From contig JAUCEF010000010.1 of assembly GCA_033558025.1 (NCBI GenBank), forward strand, positions 893,001 through 957,000: DNA of 64,000 nt. The letters run 5' to 3'. Positions 33,894 to 46,036 of the stretch are shown here, piece after piece. The notes beneath the pieces are model-generated. The model saw only the letters and a list, made by a program, of their open reading frames with translations, was not told where the DNA came from and made no database searches. Source of the stretch: Phytophthora sp. 'mugwort'. Its lineage: Eukaryota; Oomycota; Peronosporomycetes; Peronosporales; Peronosporaceae. The position numbers were made by a program, and so were the translations under genes. Within the stretch, counting starts at the first letter, position 1, and each line of letters begins with the position of its first letter.

Positions 33894-35621
33894 AAATCAG
33901 CATATAAGTGCATATCGTTACTTTCATTGACTTCATTCAGAATAAACGATATCCTTTAATAACAGAATTTAAATCGATATTACCCGCATATTTGGGCGAG
34001 CCAAACGCTCTTTTTCAAGGTATTTCAGTGCTAGCCACTCGATACGTAGACGAGATGCCCACGTCAAAGGATAGTAGCTAGAGCTGCAGCCGAATATGGC
34101 ATCATTTATGGCAGTCAGAGCAGTTAAAATTGAGATCAATAGACACATCAGCTTGTGTCGACGTTCAGCTCACGCTCTGCGGGACAGACCATCTGTAATG
34201 TCGTAGTTGCAGATAACAGTCCCATTTTACTCTGAAGTTTGATATATTGATGCATTAATCCAAACTTCGGAGTCCGAAGCCACTCGATACTCGCAATCAA
34301 GTGTTAATAGCACCCGCGTAACACAAGATATTATCTGTTCACTTGTCGTTTTTAGTCATTTCTAATTACAATATCGACGTACGTTTCATTATTGACTACA
34401 GGGAAATCCATCAGCTTATTATCCATACTAAATACAAACACGCATCCAGTGTCAGCAGGGTGTCCGCAGTACCAGATTTCCGTTGTGTGCGTGAGTTCCT
34501 GGCTTTGACAATTTGTCAGCGCTTCATTGCTCGTGCGAGTGCTCCGAGATAGAAAACCAAGGTTAAAACTACAGAACACCACAGACGTTTATGGGGTAAA
34601 GTTGGCTAAAATAACGTCGGACAGTGAGTTTGTATCACAAGTCGCTGCACCAGGAGGAGCTGACATCTAGCACGGCTTCGTAAGTCGGCATCGGACTCGC
34701 ACCGTGATGTCATCAGATTGTCAGCATTTTTTATCAATGGACGCTATGTATCCTGGAGACGTTCAGATACGCGGCACAGCGCAATTTTTTATTGACTCGA
34801 AACAAGCACCGCAACTTCTGGCCACAGCTCAAGGCGAAATTTGGTGCGGGTTCCGTCGACCAAACGAGCGCCTTGTCTGGTGCGTGAATATTTTGTCACT
34901 GACACTCGTGGCGGAGGTGCTTTGCCTCGTCGAATCCTTTCGGACTCGGTCCAGCTGACGTGGACTTGCTAGCGCTAATGACGGGCCACGCGAGGAGAAT
35001 GAAAATTCGGTATCCATTAACCATCGCATTGTGACTAGACTGCTCTTGGCTGGCAACGAAGCTCGCTATTCCGCCCCGCCGCGGCACCGTGCCATTGGTG
35101 GATTCGTGTTGCTTAACGCGTGACACGTGCTCGTGGCAAGCTCTGCTCCAGTACTTATCCATCGTCCGCCCTTCATCGCCGACAAGCGCGGACTGCTTGG
35201 GGTCGAATCGTCGCGACTTGCGGTACATGACCATGCGACGTGTCAAAACTTCAGAAAAGACGTGAGACAGACCCTGCTTGGTGCGACCGATGATCGCCAT
35301 TTTCGGAGGCTTCTCATAAGGATCTGGCTCGCTATCGCCGGGTTAGAGAGTACCCGGATGTGGTAGACCCGCGTTGAAACGATATCCAATGCCGCTCTAA
35401 AATATGTACACTGTGGGGCGAAAGGACAGCACTTATCAGGCGGGCAGACAGCAGTCCCCAGCCGCCCTGTCCCCAGACCGCCGAAAATCTTTCGGCTGCT
35501 GTCTCCTCCACTCAGATCACTTTGCAATTTGCTTGCCCGCGCACAAGTTGTCTCTTCTCACGAACTTACGTTCGTCTGGTGCACACGTCCAAGCGCGAGT
35601 CCCGGTAACCACACACACATC
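33894..35621. other. intergenic between SWEET 2 and SWEET 3
   Basis: About 1.7 kb. A 134-codon frame on the minus strand (35,300-34,896) and several shorter ones have no recognised motif. The first kilobase is AT-rich and the last part GC-richer. The final 200 bases probably hold the SWEET 3 promoter. Confidence 0.4.
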
Positions 35622-36590
35622 ATGGTTGACGCCACCGTTCTCCTCGTGCTTCGAATCCTGACGGCGCTGTCGTCGTTGATGGTCTCACTAAGCCCGTCCT
35701 TCTCCGTATACAAGATCTACAAAAACAAGACCGTGGGCAACATCTCCGTCGTCCCGTTCGTCTCGCTGCTTGGCAACGCACATTTGTGGATGATGTACGG
35801 CTACTTCTGCGGCAACATCTTCCCTGTGGTCGTCTCCTTCGGCTTCGGCGACTTCGCGGCGCTTGCCTACATCGCAATGTACTTCAAGTTCGCCGAAGAC
35901 CGCAAGTATGTGCTTCAGATCGTCGGCGGAGCCGTCTCCGTGCTCACAGCCATCACACTATACGCCGTCATCGCGGCGACAGGTGCCACCGGTCAAGACT
36001 ACACAAGCATTAGCCACGTGATCGGTTATTTGAGTATCTTGGCAGCTATCATTCTCTATGGCGCGCCATTCGAGAAGGCTTTATTCGTACTACGCACCAA
36101 GAATGCAGCCCCAATCCAGCTGCCCATGGTCATCTGTGGCGCAACCAACAACGCGCTGTGGGTTCTCTACACGCCGCTGGATAGCAATTGGTTCATGTTC
36201 ATTCCCAACGCCATTTGCGTCGTGCTTGGTATTGTGCTGCTGGTGCTGTACGTGATGTACCGACCGAGCAAGGCTGTCCAGCCCACGGTTGGCCTTCCCG
36301 ACGAAGATATCGCCATCACAATCGTTATCTCACCCAAGGCCGGCGCGGAGGGAAAGATCGCGAGTGCGAGTCCGAGTTTCCAGCCGATGCCGTCGCCGTT
36401 ACTCCCACTGAGTCGCGAAAACTCGTTCCAGCTTAGTTCGCCCTCAATGAGTCGCGGTAGTTCCTACCAAAGACTGAGCTCACCCGCGCTCAGCTCTCAA
36501 AACGGTTCGTTCCGGCTCAGTCGCAACGGCTCACTCGAGCGCGGCACCACGGCTGGCGTCCTGCACATTGTAAGAGCCCCGAGAGAGTAG
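35622..36590 (+). CDS. SWEET (MtN3/saliva) sugar transporter 3, long C-terminal tail
   Basis: I use the ATG at 35,622 (MVDATVLLVLRIL), which places TM1 at the N-terminus as in the family. The frame is open 31 codons further up, but that part is not SWEET-like. The product is 322 aa. The first repeat has SPSFSVYKIYKNKTVGNIS, VVPFVSLLGNAHLWMMYGYF and FPVVVSFGFGD. The second has GAPFEKALFVLRTKNAAPIQ and ATNNALWVLYTPLDSNWFMF, ending YVMYRPS. After TM7 comes an unusually long cytosolic tail of about 105 residues with repeated serine units (SMSRGSSYQRLSSP, SLERG), likely a phosphorylation target. Expected role: facilitated sugar transport across the plasma or vacuolar membrane. Confidence 0.93.
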   Translation: MVDATVLLVLRILTALSSLMVSLSPSFSVYKIYKNKTVGNISVVPFVSLLGNAHLWMMYGYFCGNIFPVVVSFGFGDFAALAYIAMYFKFAEDRKYVLQIVGGAVSVLTAITLYAVIAATGATGQDYTSISHVIGYLSILAAIILYGAPFEKALFVLRTKNAAPIQLPMVICGATNNALWVLYTPLDSNWFMFIPNAICVVLGIVLLVLYVMYRPSKAVQPTVGLPDEDIAITIVISPKAGAEGKIASASPSFQPMPSPLLPLSRENSFQLSSPSMSRGSSYQRLSSPALSSQNGSFRLSRNGSLERGTTAGVLHIVRAPRE

Positions 36591-37150
36591 AGCAGTTCTA
36601 GTCTACCGTTTGACGGTTAAAGTGGTAGGTACTGTAGTCTTTGCAACGTATTCAGTATTAAGTTATTAAGCACCATTTACTTAAAATATCCTGGATAGAT
36701 CCCTTCATATGAATCCCTACTGTTGGAATTCACCCTCAATAGGGTTATTCGAAATAACATATTGTGAATTTCAGCCAAACTTGCCAATTCTGGTCGGTTC
36801 ACCAACAGTGGGTTGAATCGGACAATACAATTCGCAAGTTGTTTGGGGAACGGCCAAACCCATACGGCAAGATTTCGCCTAAGTCCAAGTGCGTACTTAA
36901 TAGTGACCATTGTTAACTCAAGTGCTTATGGATTTCGGTCGATTCGGGCGCCCAATCGGCCGCGGAAACTTCGACTAGAACGCACAATACCATTTAAATA
37001 TTATACAGGTATCGATGACATTTGATGCATGTAATAGTCGCGTGAACGCTACATGTCCTACAATCGAAGTGACGAAGATATTGCTTTGTCGACATGACAA
37101 GCCGGGAATGCAGAACTACAGCTGAACCAATCATTTCTACCAGGTAAGGT
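36591..37150. other. AT-rich intergenic DNA
   Basis: 3' flank of SWEET 3 followed by DNA without recognised genes. A 70-codon frame (36,813-37,025) has no motif. Confidence 0.4.
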
Positions 37151-38120
37151 CACGTATGGATACAGGTATCACCCAAGTAAATGTCATGTATTAACCATTG
37201 CGCTCCAAACCGCATCGCTTTACCATGCCATAACGCTTCACCTTTAAGATTTCGTGCAGCGTCTTCCAGCGTAGCTTGGTGATACCAGCAGGGAACACGT
37301 CTGTTGGCAGAGATGGAGGCATGTAAGCACACCGCAGCCGTGATCTCTACAGAGATCCCCCAACCTTTACCTCACTGTACTTGTCTGGCATGGCGGAGAC
37401 GATCTCCGACATGATGGCCTTCAAACGCTCATGTTTTTCTTCGTGCCCATACTGTTGTATAGCCGAATATTTTGGGCATCCGTTGATTGCCAAGCTGACA
37501 CAGTGATCCCCACTAAGATAGGAACTACAACGAATTGTCGAGCAGAACTACCAGCACAAATCTCCAATAGTTGTTTCTCCGCAACTTGCCGCTTGCTCTT
37601 GATTAACTTCTTCGGCGGTTGATTCTTCGGCGGTGGAATCAGCACCGTCGCGTTGTTCTTGTAGGTCATTAGAAACACCGAGAAGGCGCGGATCGCGTCG
37701 TCATCCAACCACATTGAACCTCTGACGCAGAAGAGGCCAGACATCGCGAAGTCACAACGAAATTCAGGTATGACCAGGTATGGCCAGGTATTCAGGAAGT
37801 CATTTAATGTCACGCCTACTGATACATGTTCATCCACAAGGCTCTTCAGCTCCTTTTAAGCCAGGCGCACATCGACACGTAGTCTGCAGGTTCATAAGCA
37901 GTTCATGTCTTCCAGCTGCTCTCTGCTGTACATATCAGAGGTTTGGATTGCCACTACCTCTCAATCTGGATCCGACGTTTTCTCCATCGCTACCAAGCTG
38001 GTCTTCTGCTTCGCTCCGTGTAACTTCTCGCGCAGCTGCTGTTCAAACGCCCGGTCGGCCGTTGGCTTAGTACCGAATATGGCCCGATACATAGTCTAGG
38101 ACGTGTCGCCATGCTATTGG
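37150..38120 (-). pseudogene. Ulp1/C48-like peptidase relic, probably of the neighbouring MULE
   Basis: A minus-strand frame (37,837-37,421) reads GSMWLDDDAIRAFSVFL, then, after a basic stretch, FVVVPILVGITVSAWQST and IRLYNSMGTKK. This is the arrangement of the C48 (Ulp1/SENP) fold in transposon-borne versions: W-L-x-D-x-x-I near the start, a VVxPxxVG strand, and Y-x-S-M. The catalytic His expected in a VGxxHW motif is not visible (VGITVSAW), which suggests a frameshift or decay. Upstream on the same strand (38,100-37,900) lies a charged stretch with AFEQQLREKLHGAK. The product would be a SUMO-protease-like domain. Its place after a MULE transposase on the same strand is the main supporting context. 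Confidence 0.4.
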
Positions 38121-38949
38121 CTTATGGCCTTTCCTAGTACTTGGAAGGTTGAGAGGAATTATCCTACCTCACTTAGGCCGGGCTGTATCTCCTTCAAAGC
38201 TGTTACAACTTCGTACCCTTTCACGGAGCAGACCACCCCGTTTCATACCCTGGTTGTATGCTTTGAGATCAGACTTTTTTTTCACTCGCTGCTTGTTGTC
38301 TGGGATACCCGATTACTTGCACAACGTTACCGTTTGGCTTGGTCGCAGGCGTGGTACTGCTGCAGCGAGTGCGGGCTGCACGCACAATTGTTGCGTGCTT
38401 GGAACGTCATTCGCGATATCACCACGACTGGTACCACCGTCAGCAACACCACTGGACCGCTACCATACGGTCACCTCCGCCTGTTCCACCGTCAGAGCCA
38501 CCACTTAGTGCTGGTGATTCTATAATCCCTGAACTCCAGGGTTTTGCTTACTATTTCTGCTTACTCGTATCATGTGTACTACTACTGGTACGTAGTACCA
38601 CACACAGTAGTATATATGCGATCTTCAAAAAGCGCATTTGATAAACGGTTTGTCCAGTCCACATAGAACCGCCACGGCTATCACTGTTGTCACCATCGCT
38701 ATCTCAACCTCGCCCTTCTTCATGGCTACCACGTTCTCCGCTATCATGGTGTTGCATTTGGGCTATATCGATCTGCCCTTGTCGAAGATTATTCCGCCAG
38801 TTGTCGAATTGGTCCATAGCCCTGTCGAACGATCCATCATCGAACCTTGTTAGCTCTCCACTGATACGAAATGTTTGCTGGGCACGCCGATATTTTCCTG
38901 CTCCGTTTGCGTTTCGGTGGCTGCAGGTGCGTGTCGCTTGAATAGCTTA

Positions 38950-41517
38950 GCTACGAACGGCTTTGCCCCTCCCGATAGACCTTGCGTATACAGTCGACTC
39001 TGTTGATACTATCTAAATGAAACAGAACGACAAAATGCGCAACTTCCATGGGGTTAATACCTCGGTCAAACATGGATGAGTAAACAGGTATCTGCTTCAA
39101 ACCTGGAAATAACATGGACATACCTGGATGCGATAGCAGCAAATGGAATGGCAAACGGACTGCCGCTTCTCTTTGTGGACACCATCGCGTGTCGGAAGGG
39201 GGGGGCTTGATGGTGAACCCAAACTCATAGTCGCACTCCCAACCCTCGTTATGCAGCGCGTACTCATGCTCACCTCGGCGCACCGTTTATGTCTCTCCGT
39301 TGTACACGAATGTATGCGCTAGCAATATTATATGGATCCTTGACGACATCATATTGGGTCTTGACGGCGGCGGCCACCCATCGGAGCGTCATGCCAAGCA
39401 CGAAGTTTTATCTCCTCCAAGTACATAGTGTACCGCAACGTACCAGGCATCTTAGCATTCGAGTAATATTCTTCCTCTTCACGCCGCTGAAAAGCGAAGA
39501 AAGCTTGTAAGCTTGAGTGCATGGACGGATGGCCCTTCCAAAGCTACCTCACTTTGCTGAATAGACTTTTCACACGGTGTTTTGTGGTGAGGCAGCTAAA
39601 ATCGTACGTCATAACCCACATGTCGTTGCAATCATCCCGGCACTTTTCGAAATATTCCCGCAGTTCTTGATGTCTTCGTCGCAACGGCAGGCGTTTGAAC
39701 TCCGCAAGATGCGCTTCATAATCCACTTACAGTCCGAGCGTAGGTCAAATTCGCGGCCGAGTGCTTCAGTTGGGTCAGCACGCCAGCCTCGTACGCCCCA
39801 TATTTACTCGATTTCCGAACTGTTTTTTGCAGCCATTCCATTACGTGAAAATGGCAGAACGAGACACGTGTACCTGGCAGCTTTTGACGTATAACCTCCA
39901 CATCACGCATATCCTTATCCACAGTCACGACCCGGACGAAGCGTCAGTGCTCGTTAGCGCGTTTCAAGTGGTCCAGACACTTGGCCATATGTCAATCAGC
40001 GTTTCTCTAGCAAGGGGTACTGGACTGGCTGACCGTGGCTAAACTGATCCATCGCAACCATGGAGAGAGCTGGTAATTGTTTAAGCAAAAAGAAATGGTC
40101 AATATCTGGGTATCCAATGAATTATACCAGGAACAGGCATGGGCAGCACTCACTTGCTTGTCTTGTGAGTGCAGTCCATATCTGTAGTGCAGTCCATCTG
40201 CAAAACTTCGGGAAAAACTGTCCACGATAGAACGCATATGTCCCGTTGTAATCGAGACGGTACAAGTGTCCTGCGAGCACTCTGGTTAACAGACGCCACG
40301 TCCATTGGAGATTCAAAATTGGGCTTTACGGTCGTTTCGGCAACGGCATCGTCGTCTGAGAGTCGGGCACCTGTGCACTATCAACTCCGACGTCTCACGA
40401 GTTAGCCAATAACCGAATGCAGCAAGTAGCGCTATACTCACCTGCGTTTTGTTGCCAAATTGCGGACGTCTGTCGTCGTCATGTAGTAATTCGATTTCTC
40501 GCGGATGTACTCGTAAATACTTGAAGCTCCCGCTGCGCTTGCATCAATAGCTGGACACCTGGCGCCAGATCCGATTGCGAGAATGCCTGACAAATGCCTG
40601 GATAGTACTGGTAGATATATGGCGATATCTGGTGGTTGTGGGTACCGCTCGATCGCCAATGATCCACCATCCTTCTGTGTCACTTGGGCTAGCATCTGAA
40701 AAGGGCATCCCGTCCGACGAAGGGTGTCCACCGTGCGCTTGACTGACGATCTGTCACATGAAGGCATTCGTGAATACAGATGCACTTGCTCATGTACGGA
40801 TCCCTACTTCTTGGTACCAAAAAACCTCCTCCTCGGGCACCCCTTGGTACTGGTCCTGCTTCGTCAGCTTTGCATTGCGTCTAGCAACGTTAATCACCGC
40901 CTTCACGACAAGTGCTTGGTGCGTTTCCGTCGTGTACTACTTCATCCCCCGTTCAAAGACCTCTCAAGGCTTGTGCTGCTGTTAAAATGGCGCACCAGCG
41001 ACCAACAGGTCCCCATCCACCACTTCGACCGAACGCTTTATCCCTTGGTGTGGGGAGGTCCCACCACGATCATCCTCCAAGGCTACTTCAGCATCACTCT
41101 GGTCTTCGGCTCTATCTTCGTCTTCCTTTTCTTCGTCACCGGTATATTCTTCAGCATCTTCTTCACCACTAGAACGTTCAGCCTCCTCCTCGTCCTGTGT
41201 GCTGTCGTCTCCACCATAGCATGCGGGCCAAACTGAATGGCGCCCGCTTGAGCGCGCTCCTCTTTCGCGCTCTGAATACAAGCAGCATTCGCGGGCCGAG
41301 TGCTCGCATGGCGGACGTTCGTACGTCTAGTCTTCTCCTCTGTCGCGACTTCAATCACCCTGCCCACTTGTTCAGCGTCTGCTTCAGCCGCAATTGCCAC
41401 CGGGCGTACCTCTTCCTCCAGCGATCCTCCTCCGTCATTTGAAATTTGATATGATCCGTCGTTGTGGGTGCGCGCCGTAGCAGTGTCGTCTTCGTCCGGT
41501 GCCATAGCGTGCTGCAA
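38950..41517 (-). mobile_element. MULE (Mutator-like) transposase relic A
   Basis: The minus strand gives, in order, an acidic N-terminal frame (41,517-41,083), then a DNA-binding-like part (40,785-40,438) with CPFQMLAQV and IYEYIREKS...TTTDVRNLATKRR. The catalytic region (40,316-39,544) follows. Its signature is TVDKDMRDVEVIRQKLPGTRVSFCHFHVMEWLQKTV (39,928-39,820 region), a MULE D-x(n)-C-x2-H block. A weak SWIM-like end (CDYEF near 39,230) comes last. Frames change several times and stops occur, so it is inactive. The Ulp1-like relic lies just downstream on the same strand. Terminal inverted repeats were not found. Confidence 0.65.
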
Positions 41518-43059
41518 CCCCGCGAGAACTGCCGCGTGGCCCCGAAAGATTGGCTGCGAGAAGAAAGAAAAAATAATATTCTGTCAAAACAACGGTTATG
41601 TAAATATCTATATTCATGATACCTGCTCGAAACAAACTGAATGAGAACGCTGGCCAAATACAAACCTAAGCAGTTATTCCCTATCACCCTTTGAGCGAAA
41701 TATGGAATGCCAAAATTCCAGTAAGGAGGTGCTTAACTTCGGGAAAATAACTTTTGTGCAGGATGTCCGAAGAATGCCATCTACTGCCAATGCCTGCCTA
41801 CCTCCTCTCGTAGTTCTCGCGGCATCTAAGCCCCCTCACAGTCGAAAAGCTTGGCGATTCACTTGAGGTGATTATTTATGTCTGTCTTCAGGCTCAAACT
41901 CGACATCAGGAAGTAAGCGATTCATACAGCATGCTTTCCGTCCTGTACATAAGCTCGCCAACATCAGCGATATCATACTCACCGACACCGCAGAAGTCTC
42001 CGTCAATGGAATCATCTATCGTGTTCTCCTCTGGTTACTTGATAAGTCCGTCACAGTGGCGTCGGGTGGGATATGGATGTGCGAGAGCAGAGCGGTAAGT
42101 CCATCCCTTACTGGGTACTTTTTTCGGGGTCGACAGCGTTGTCTTCGTTAATGCGAATAACTCCCTATGGGACAGGTAGGGGAGCGCAGCGTAGTTCTGG
42201 CATTTATGCAAACGCTAAGCGTTGTGAGCATCGTTCAAACAAATTGAGCTTTACAAAGCTGAACGACGCAAAAGTGAGCGAGTACTAAAATCACACAGAC
42301 GCGATATACTGAGTTAACCGGCAGTAAGGAGCCTTCGATGCCGAACGAGCGGCTGTGGCGAGTTATTGAGCGAGGCCGAAGGGCTGCCAGGACGGTTGGT
42401 CGTGAGAGCACAAATGGCTACATACACCAAATCAGAGGTACTAACGGCTGCTCCGGTAATCCTGTCCATCCCTGGCCGAGAAATACCCTTAACGGGGAAT
42501 ACAAAGCTGGTTCCAGATGCTATGATTTGCAAGTGGATCACATCACCGATGGCTGCAGTTGTGTGTGCCACACAAAACATGTGCCCAAGTCTTTTGCTGC
42601 GCTTTCAGCTTGTTGGTTTTGTAGCCTTCGCTGCTACTGTGAAGCACGTCGTGCGCGCCTAGTTGTCCGCATATACCCCTATCAATTCTTACCGCATAAT
42701 GCTCGTGCCCATGGTACTCTAGTATCGTAGATAGCCACTACTTTGTGGTGGAAATCTGCATCGTCGTCGTCGTCTTCACCTGTACGCAGATCGCCATCTA
42801 CTTCGTGTAAATCCTTGATAAGAATGACGAAGCTGGGGTCAGCTTAAGGCAGAAAAAGGCGTCTTTCATCGCGTCTGTGTAGCCGGAAGCACATTGTATA
42901 GCGCTGAACAAGAACATGCGTACTACAAATCCATGCGTTGCCGTTGCCGTCGGTGAACGATAGACTGAAGCGAAAACATGATATAATCAAATACACTCCA
43001 TCTTCTCGCATAGCATCACTCCTAACAGCAGTGCAGAACGCGACGGTCGGATTTAATCG

Positions 43060-43110
43060 AGCAGGAAGTCCTCGTGAATATTTTAAAAAATATCACGAGG
43101 GCTTCCTGCT
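43060..43110. repeat. hairpin, about 22-bp imperfect stem
   Basis: AGCAGGAAGTCCTCGTGA (43,060-43,077) pairs with TCACGAGGGCTTCCTGCT (43,093-43,110) with one mismatch. The intervening AATATTTTAAAAAATA can fold further. No known RNA family is recognised. Confidence 0.75.
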
Positions 43111-44498
43111 AGAATCCGGTCCAGATTGGCATTCGTACCCATCCAATCGGCCGCTGGGCCATCCTGTCCACCGTAATAGTATTGCTGTTAATGCCCACTC
43201 TGGAAGCACCAAACTTTCCGGCTAACTCTTATCTGACCGATGTCCTCGTCGCTAGATGTGGACACCTAGGAAGCGGTTATCAACTAGTAGCATCTCGTCC
43301 TGCGCAAATCGGGGGAATCATTCGCTTCCTTTGTTTGCAAGTACCATATACAAAAGCCAATCCCTCACACACGTGTGCCGAAAGTGGTACTGGTGATTGC
43401 GGAGGCGTCAATGTTGGCGAGAAACATTACGATTGAGCAGATGGCACTGCTGTCCGTAGACGCGGGCTATCGCGTAGTTGCCTAGCAGCTTTTTCCAGTA
43501 TCACCGCACCCACCTCGTCAAACGTAAAGTCTACCACTTACTGCGGCGGCTGGTGTGCAGAAACACATTCGTTCCTCCTGAAGGTGACACAAGAAAATGA
43601 TTTCATCCATTAGTATTTACGAGCGTTGTTCCCAGCAGGCCGCTCCGGAACACAATTGTATTATTTTCCTTCTCCCAGTGTTCTTTCGGCCGATCATCTT
43701 GCAATACGAGTTCTGCTTTTTCATTGCCATGTTCGACGCTACTGAACTCGAACACGAGTCATGTGAAACTGAACGCCTACTGTTGTCGTCGCGGTTTGAG
43801 ACTTCATTTGTGTGGCTTGCTCCGTTGCCGTTTACCATGCTGAGTGAAATTCGCTTGTAGTTGAGGTCTTCCATCAATAGGCCTCGACCACCATTTGATG
43901 CCCAACTGTGTTACTCGTGGGCACGAGCAGTCATTTCTGTTTTAGGGTTCACCATCTCAGGACACGACGCGTAGATAGTAAATCCGGGCTGATACCACGG
44001 CGAATCTCATTTAGGGTATACGTTCTTGGCATCCTTTAGCATGAGCAGCATCACAGTACCGTCCGCAATACGGTCGTTATTCTGTGCTTGGTGCGCTGCA
44101 TCCGTAATGGTCATCAGTATACATCATATTGTTAAAACACTCTTGGTATAAGCCTGCCAACACCATACCTGTGTTCACACATATGCCTCTCCTAACGGCT
44201 TGGTGGATGAGACCTACATCTCGATAGAGTCGCGATCGCCTCGTAGCGTAGCAGCCCTTCGTCCAAATACACGACACAAAACAGTCCTTGGGCCTTACGA
44301 CGACGTCCTAACATTTCGCCTGTCCAGCAGTCATCCTGTCGTACGGTTCGTGCCCCTGCACTATCTGCTCCAGCCGCGACATGCCGAGACGGGCGCAAGC
44401 GAGCATGCGCCCTATGCGGTACTCCGACGCGTTGAACAACTACTACCCAACGTCAAACTTGATATCGTCTCGATTAGCGATATTGCGGTACCATGCTC

Positions 44499-44551
44499 GC
44501 TGGCAGGATCGCACGCACGTACCAAGGCTACGTGCGTGCGATCCTGCCAGC
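44499..44551. repeat. hairpin, 23-bp perfect stem with 7-base loop
   Basis: Bases 44,499-44,521 are exactly complementary to 44,529-44,551; the loop is CCAAGGC. The outer bases TACCA (44,489-44,493) and TGGTA (44,553-44,557) can also pair across small bulges. It could be a fold-back transposon scar or a small-RNA precursor. The sequence alone does not decide. Confidence 0.85.
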
Positions 44552-46036
44552 TTGGTAGTGGCCTGTAGCTTGTGCGTAGATTGAGGAGCTCGGGCATTGC
44601 TTGAATGCCGGACTCTGTCAATCCCAGTAGCTTACCTGCGTTCTTGGAAGCCGGAAGTCGTTTATGGCCGTCTGGATTTTAAATGGTCTGTGGCCCTTGG
44701 TTTCTGGCCAATAAGATTTTGCCTGCTTCTGCAAATTCAGATAGTGATGTCGACTTGTCACAGCCAATCGGAGGGGCGCTGCCTCCTAATTCGGTCCCTT
44801 GGTTGGCGAATATCTCCGTAGGGTTGGGCTTATAATCTGAGAAGTGGCGGGCGGGCGAGGGCTCCCAGAACCTTCCCCGTTGCTTTCAACGTGGTGTATG
44901 GTACTGATATACCCGAATGGACGAGTACATGCCTGTGATGTAACCGCGGAAGCGTTACAGGAACATGAGGGGCTAAAACAGGCGGCGGCGAGCCAAGGTG
45001 TGAGCTATACCGTCCAGTGCGCGCAGCGCACGTCCGTCCTTGCGTTATTTTAGGGCTGGTTACCAAGCAATTCGCGTAGTTATGCACAATGCATGCTGTG
45101 ATTGTGCGCGGTAGCAGGTGTTTAGCCAGCAGGGTAACCTCCAACACCAGTTAACGCCTATGCAACAGCAGTATCACGTAGGTGTTTCACCCGTCGGGCT
45201 ACTTTCAATGAGTGCCGAGCCGCGTAACACCAACAGCGCCCAGAAGTTTCACCCGCAGAGCAACCTCCATCACCAGGCGGCGCTAGTAACTCAAGCAGCG
45301 CGTAGTGGCTCCATCCGCAGGACAACACCCGCACTCAGGGCTGAAGCAGTGTCTGGGCAGCGGCAGCGTAGTTGCATCATTGATTGAGCCCCCACGGGGT
45401 CCCAAGTGATATGGGTCGCCACTGCGTACACGCCGGGACAAAACAGGATGTCAGCATGGCATGTGTGGCGATGTAGCGTGACCGCTCTGCACCGCAGGTA
45501 CGTTAGAGTCTCGCAGTATATTGCAGTATCTCACAAGCACAATCGCGGGTAGAAGAGGGATTGTAAAGATACAGTTCTAAGCACGAGGAGTATCCTCGAC
45601 CACAACCGTTATAAGAGCCAATTTTTAGGGAAAGTGTAGCACGATAAACACACAAAGCTTAAATAATATTCAGATGTGTGCGTTCAACAGTGTGCTTGCG
45701 ATGCTTGCTTTGCGGAACATGACATGAGGATGCCTGGTGTGAATAATTTGTCTGGCCACCGTGCTCTTCGTCTCCTTCGTTCTAAACGAGCGTTTGGTCT
45801 TTGGCTCAAGATGCACTTGGATATGAGGCGGTCGCGTTTTATCTGGCTGGCGCTCGAACACCAGCTTCAAGTACACGCGTTTTTATTAGGCTCGAAAGGT
45901 CTCAAATCCGCCGTATATTCCGCAGACAACTCTTCAACTTGAGTCGCTGTTGCACCAATTCCACCGCTACACCGGAGTGCTGCTCGATGCCTTGCTGCTC
46001 GCTCTTGTAAATCCACGCTCCACCCACTAACACCAT

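Larger units (their letters stand above)
41518..46020. other. region without recognised genes, containing two strong hairpins
   Basis: About 4.5 kb of DNA with many short overlapping frames on both strands (longest about 130 codons) and no family motif that I trust. It may be the flanks and debris of the MULE elements. Two hairpins, at 43,060-43,110 and 44,499-44,551, are listed separately. A Gln-rich frame at 45,118-45,387 contains degenerate internal repeats (CAACCTCCA-containing units) but is not clearly coding. Confidence 0.35.

Noticed and set aside
35529..35621. Longer N-terminus for SWEET 3
   Set aside because: The 31 extra codons are not hydrophobic in the SWEET manner, and the next ATG (35,622) places TM1 correctly.
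35620..35877. Arg-rich frame opposite SWEET 3
   Set aside because: A shadow of the high-GC third positions of the SWEET gene, with no independent support.
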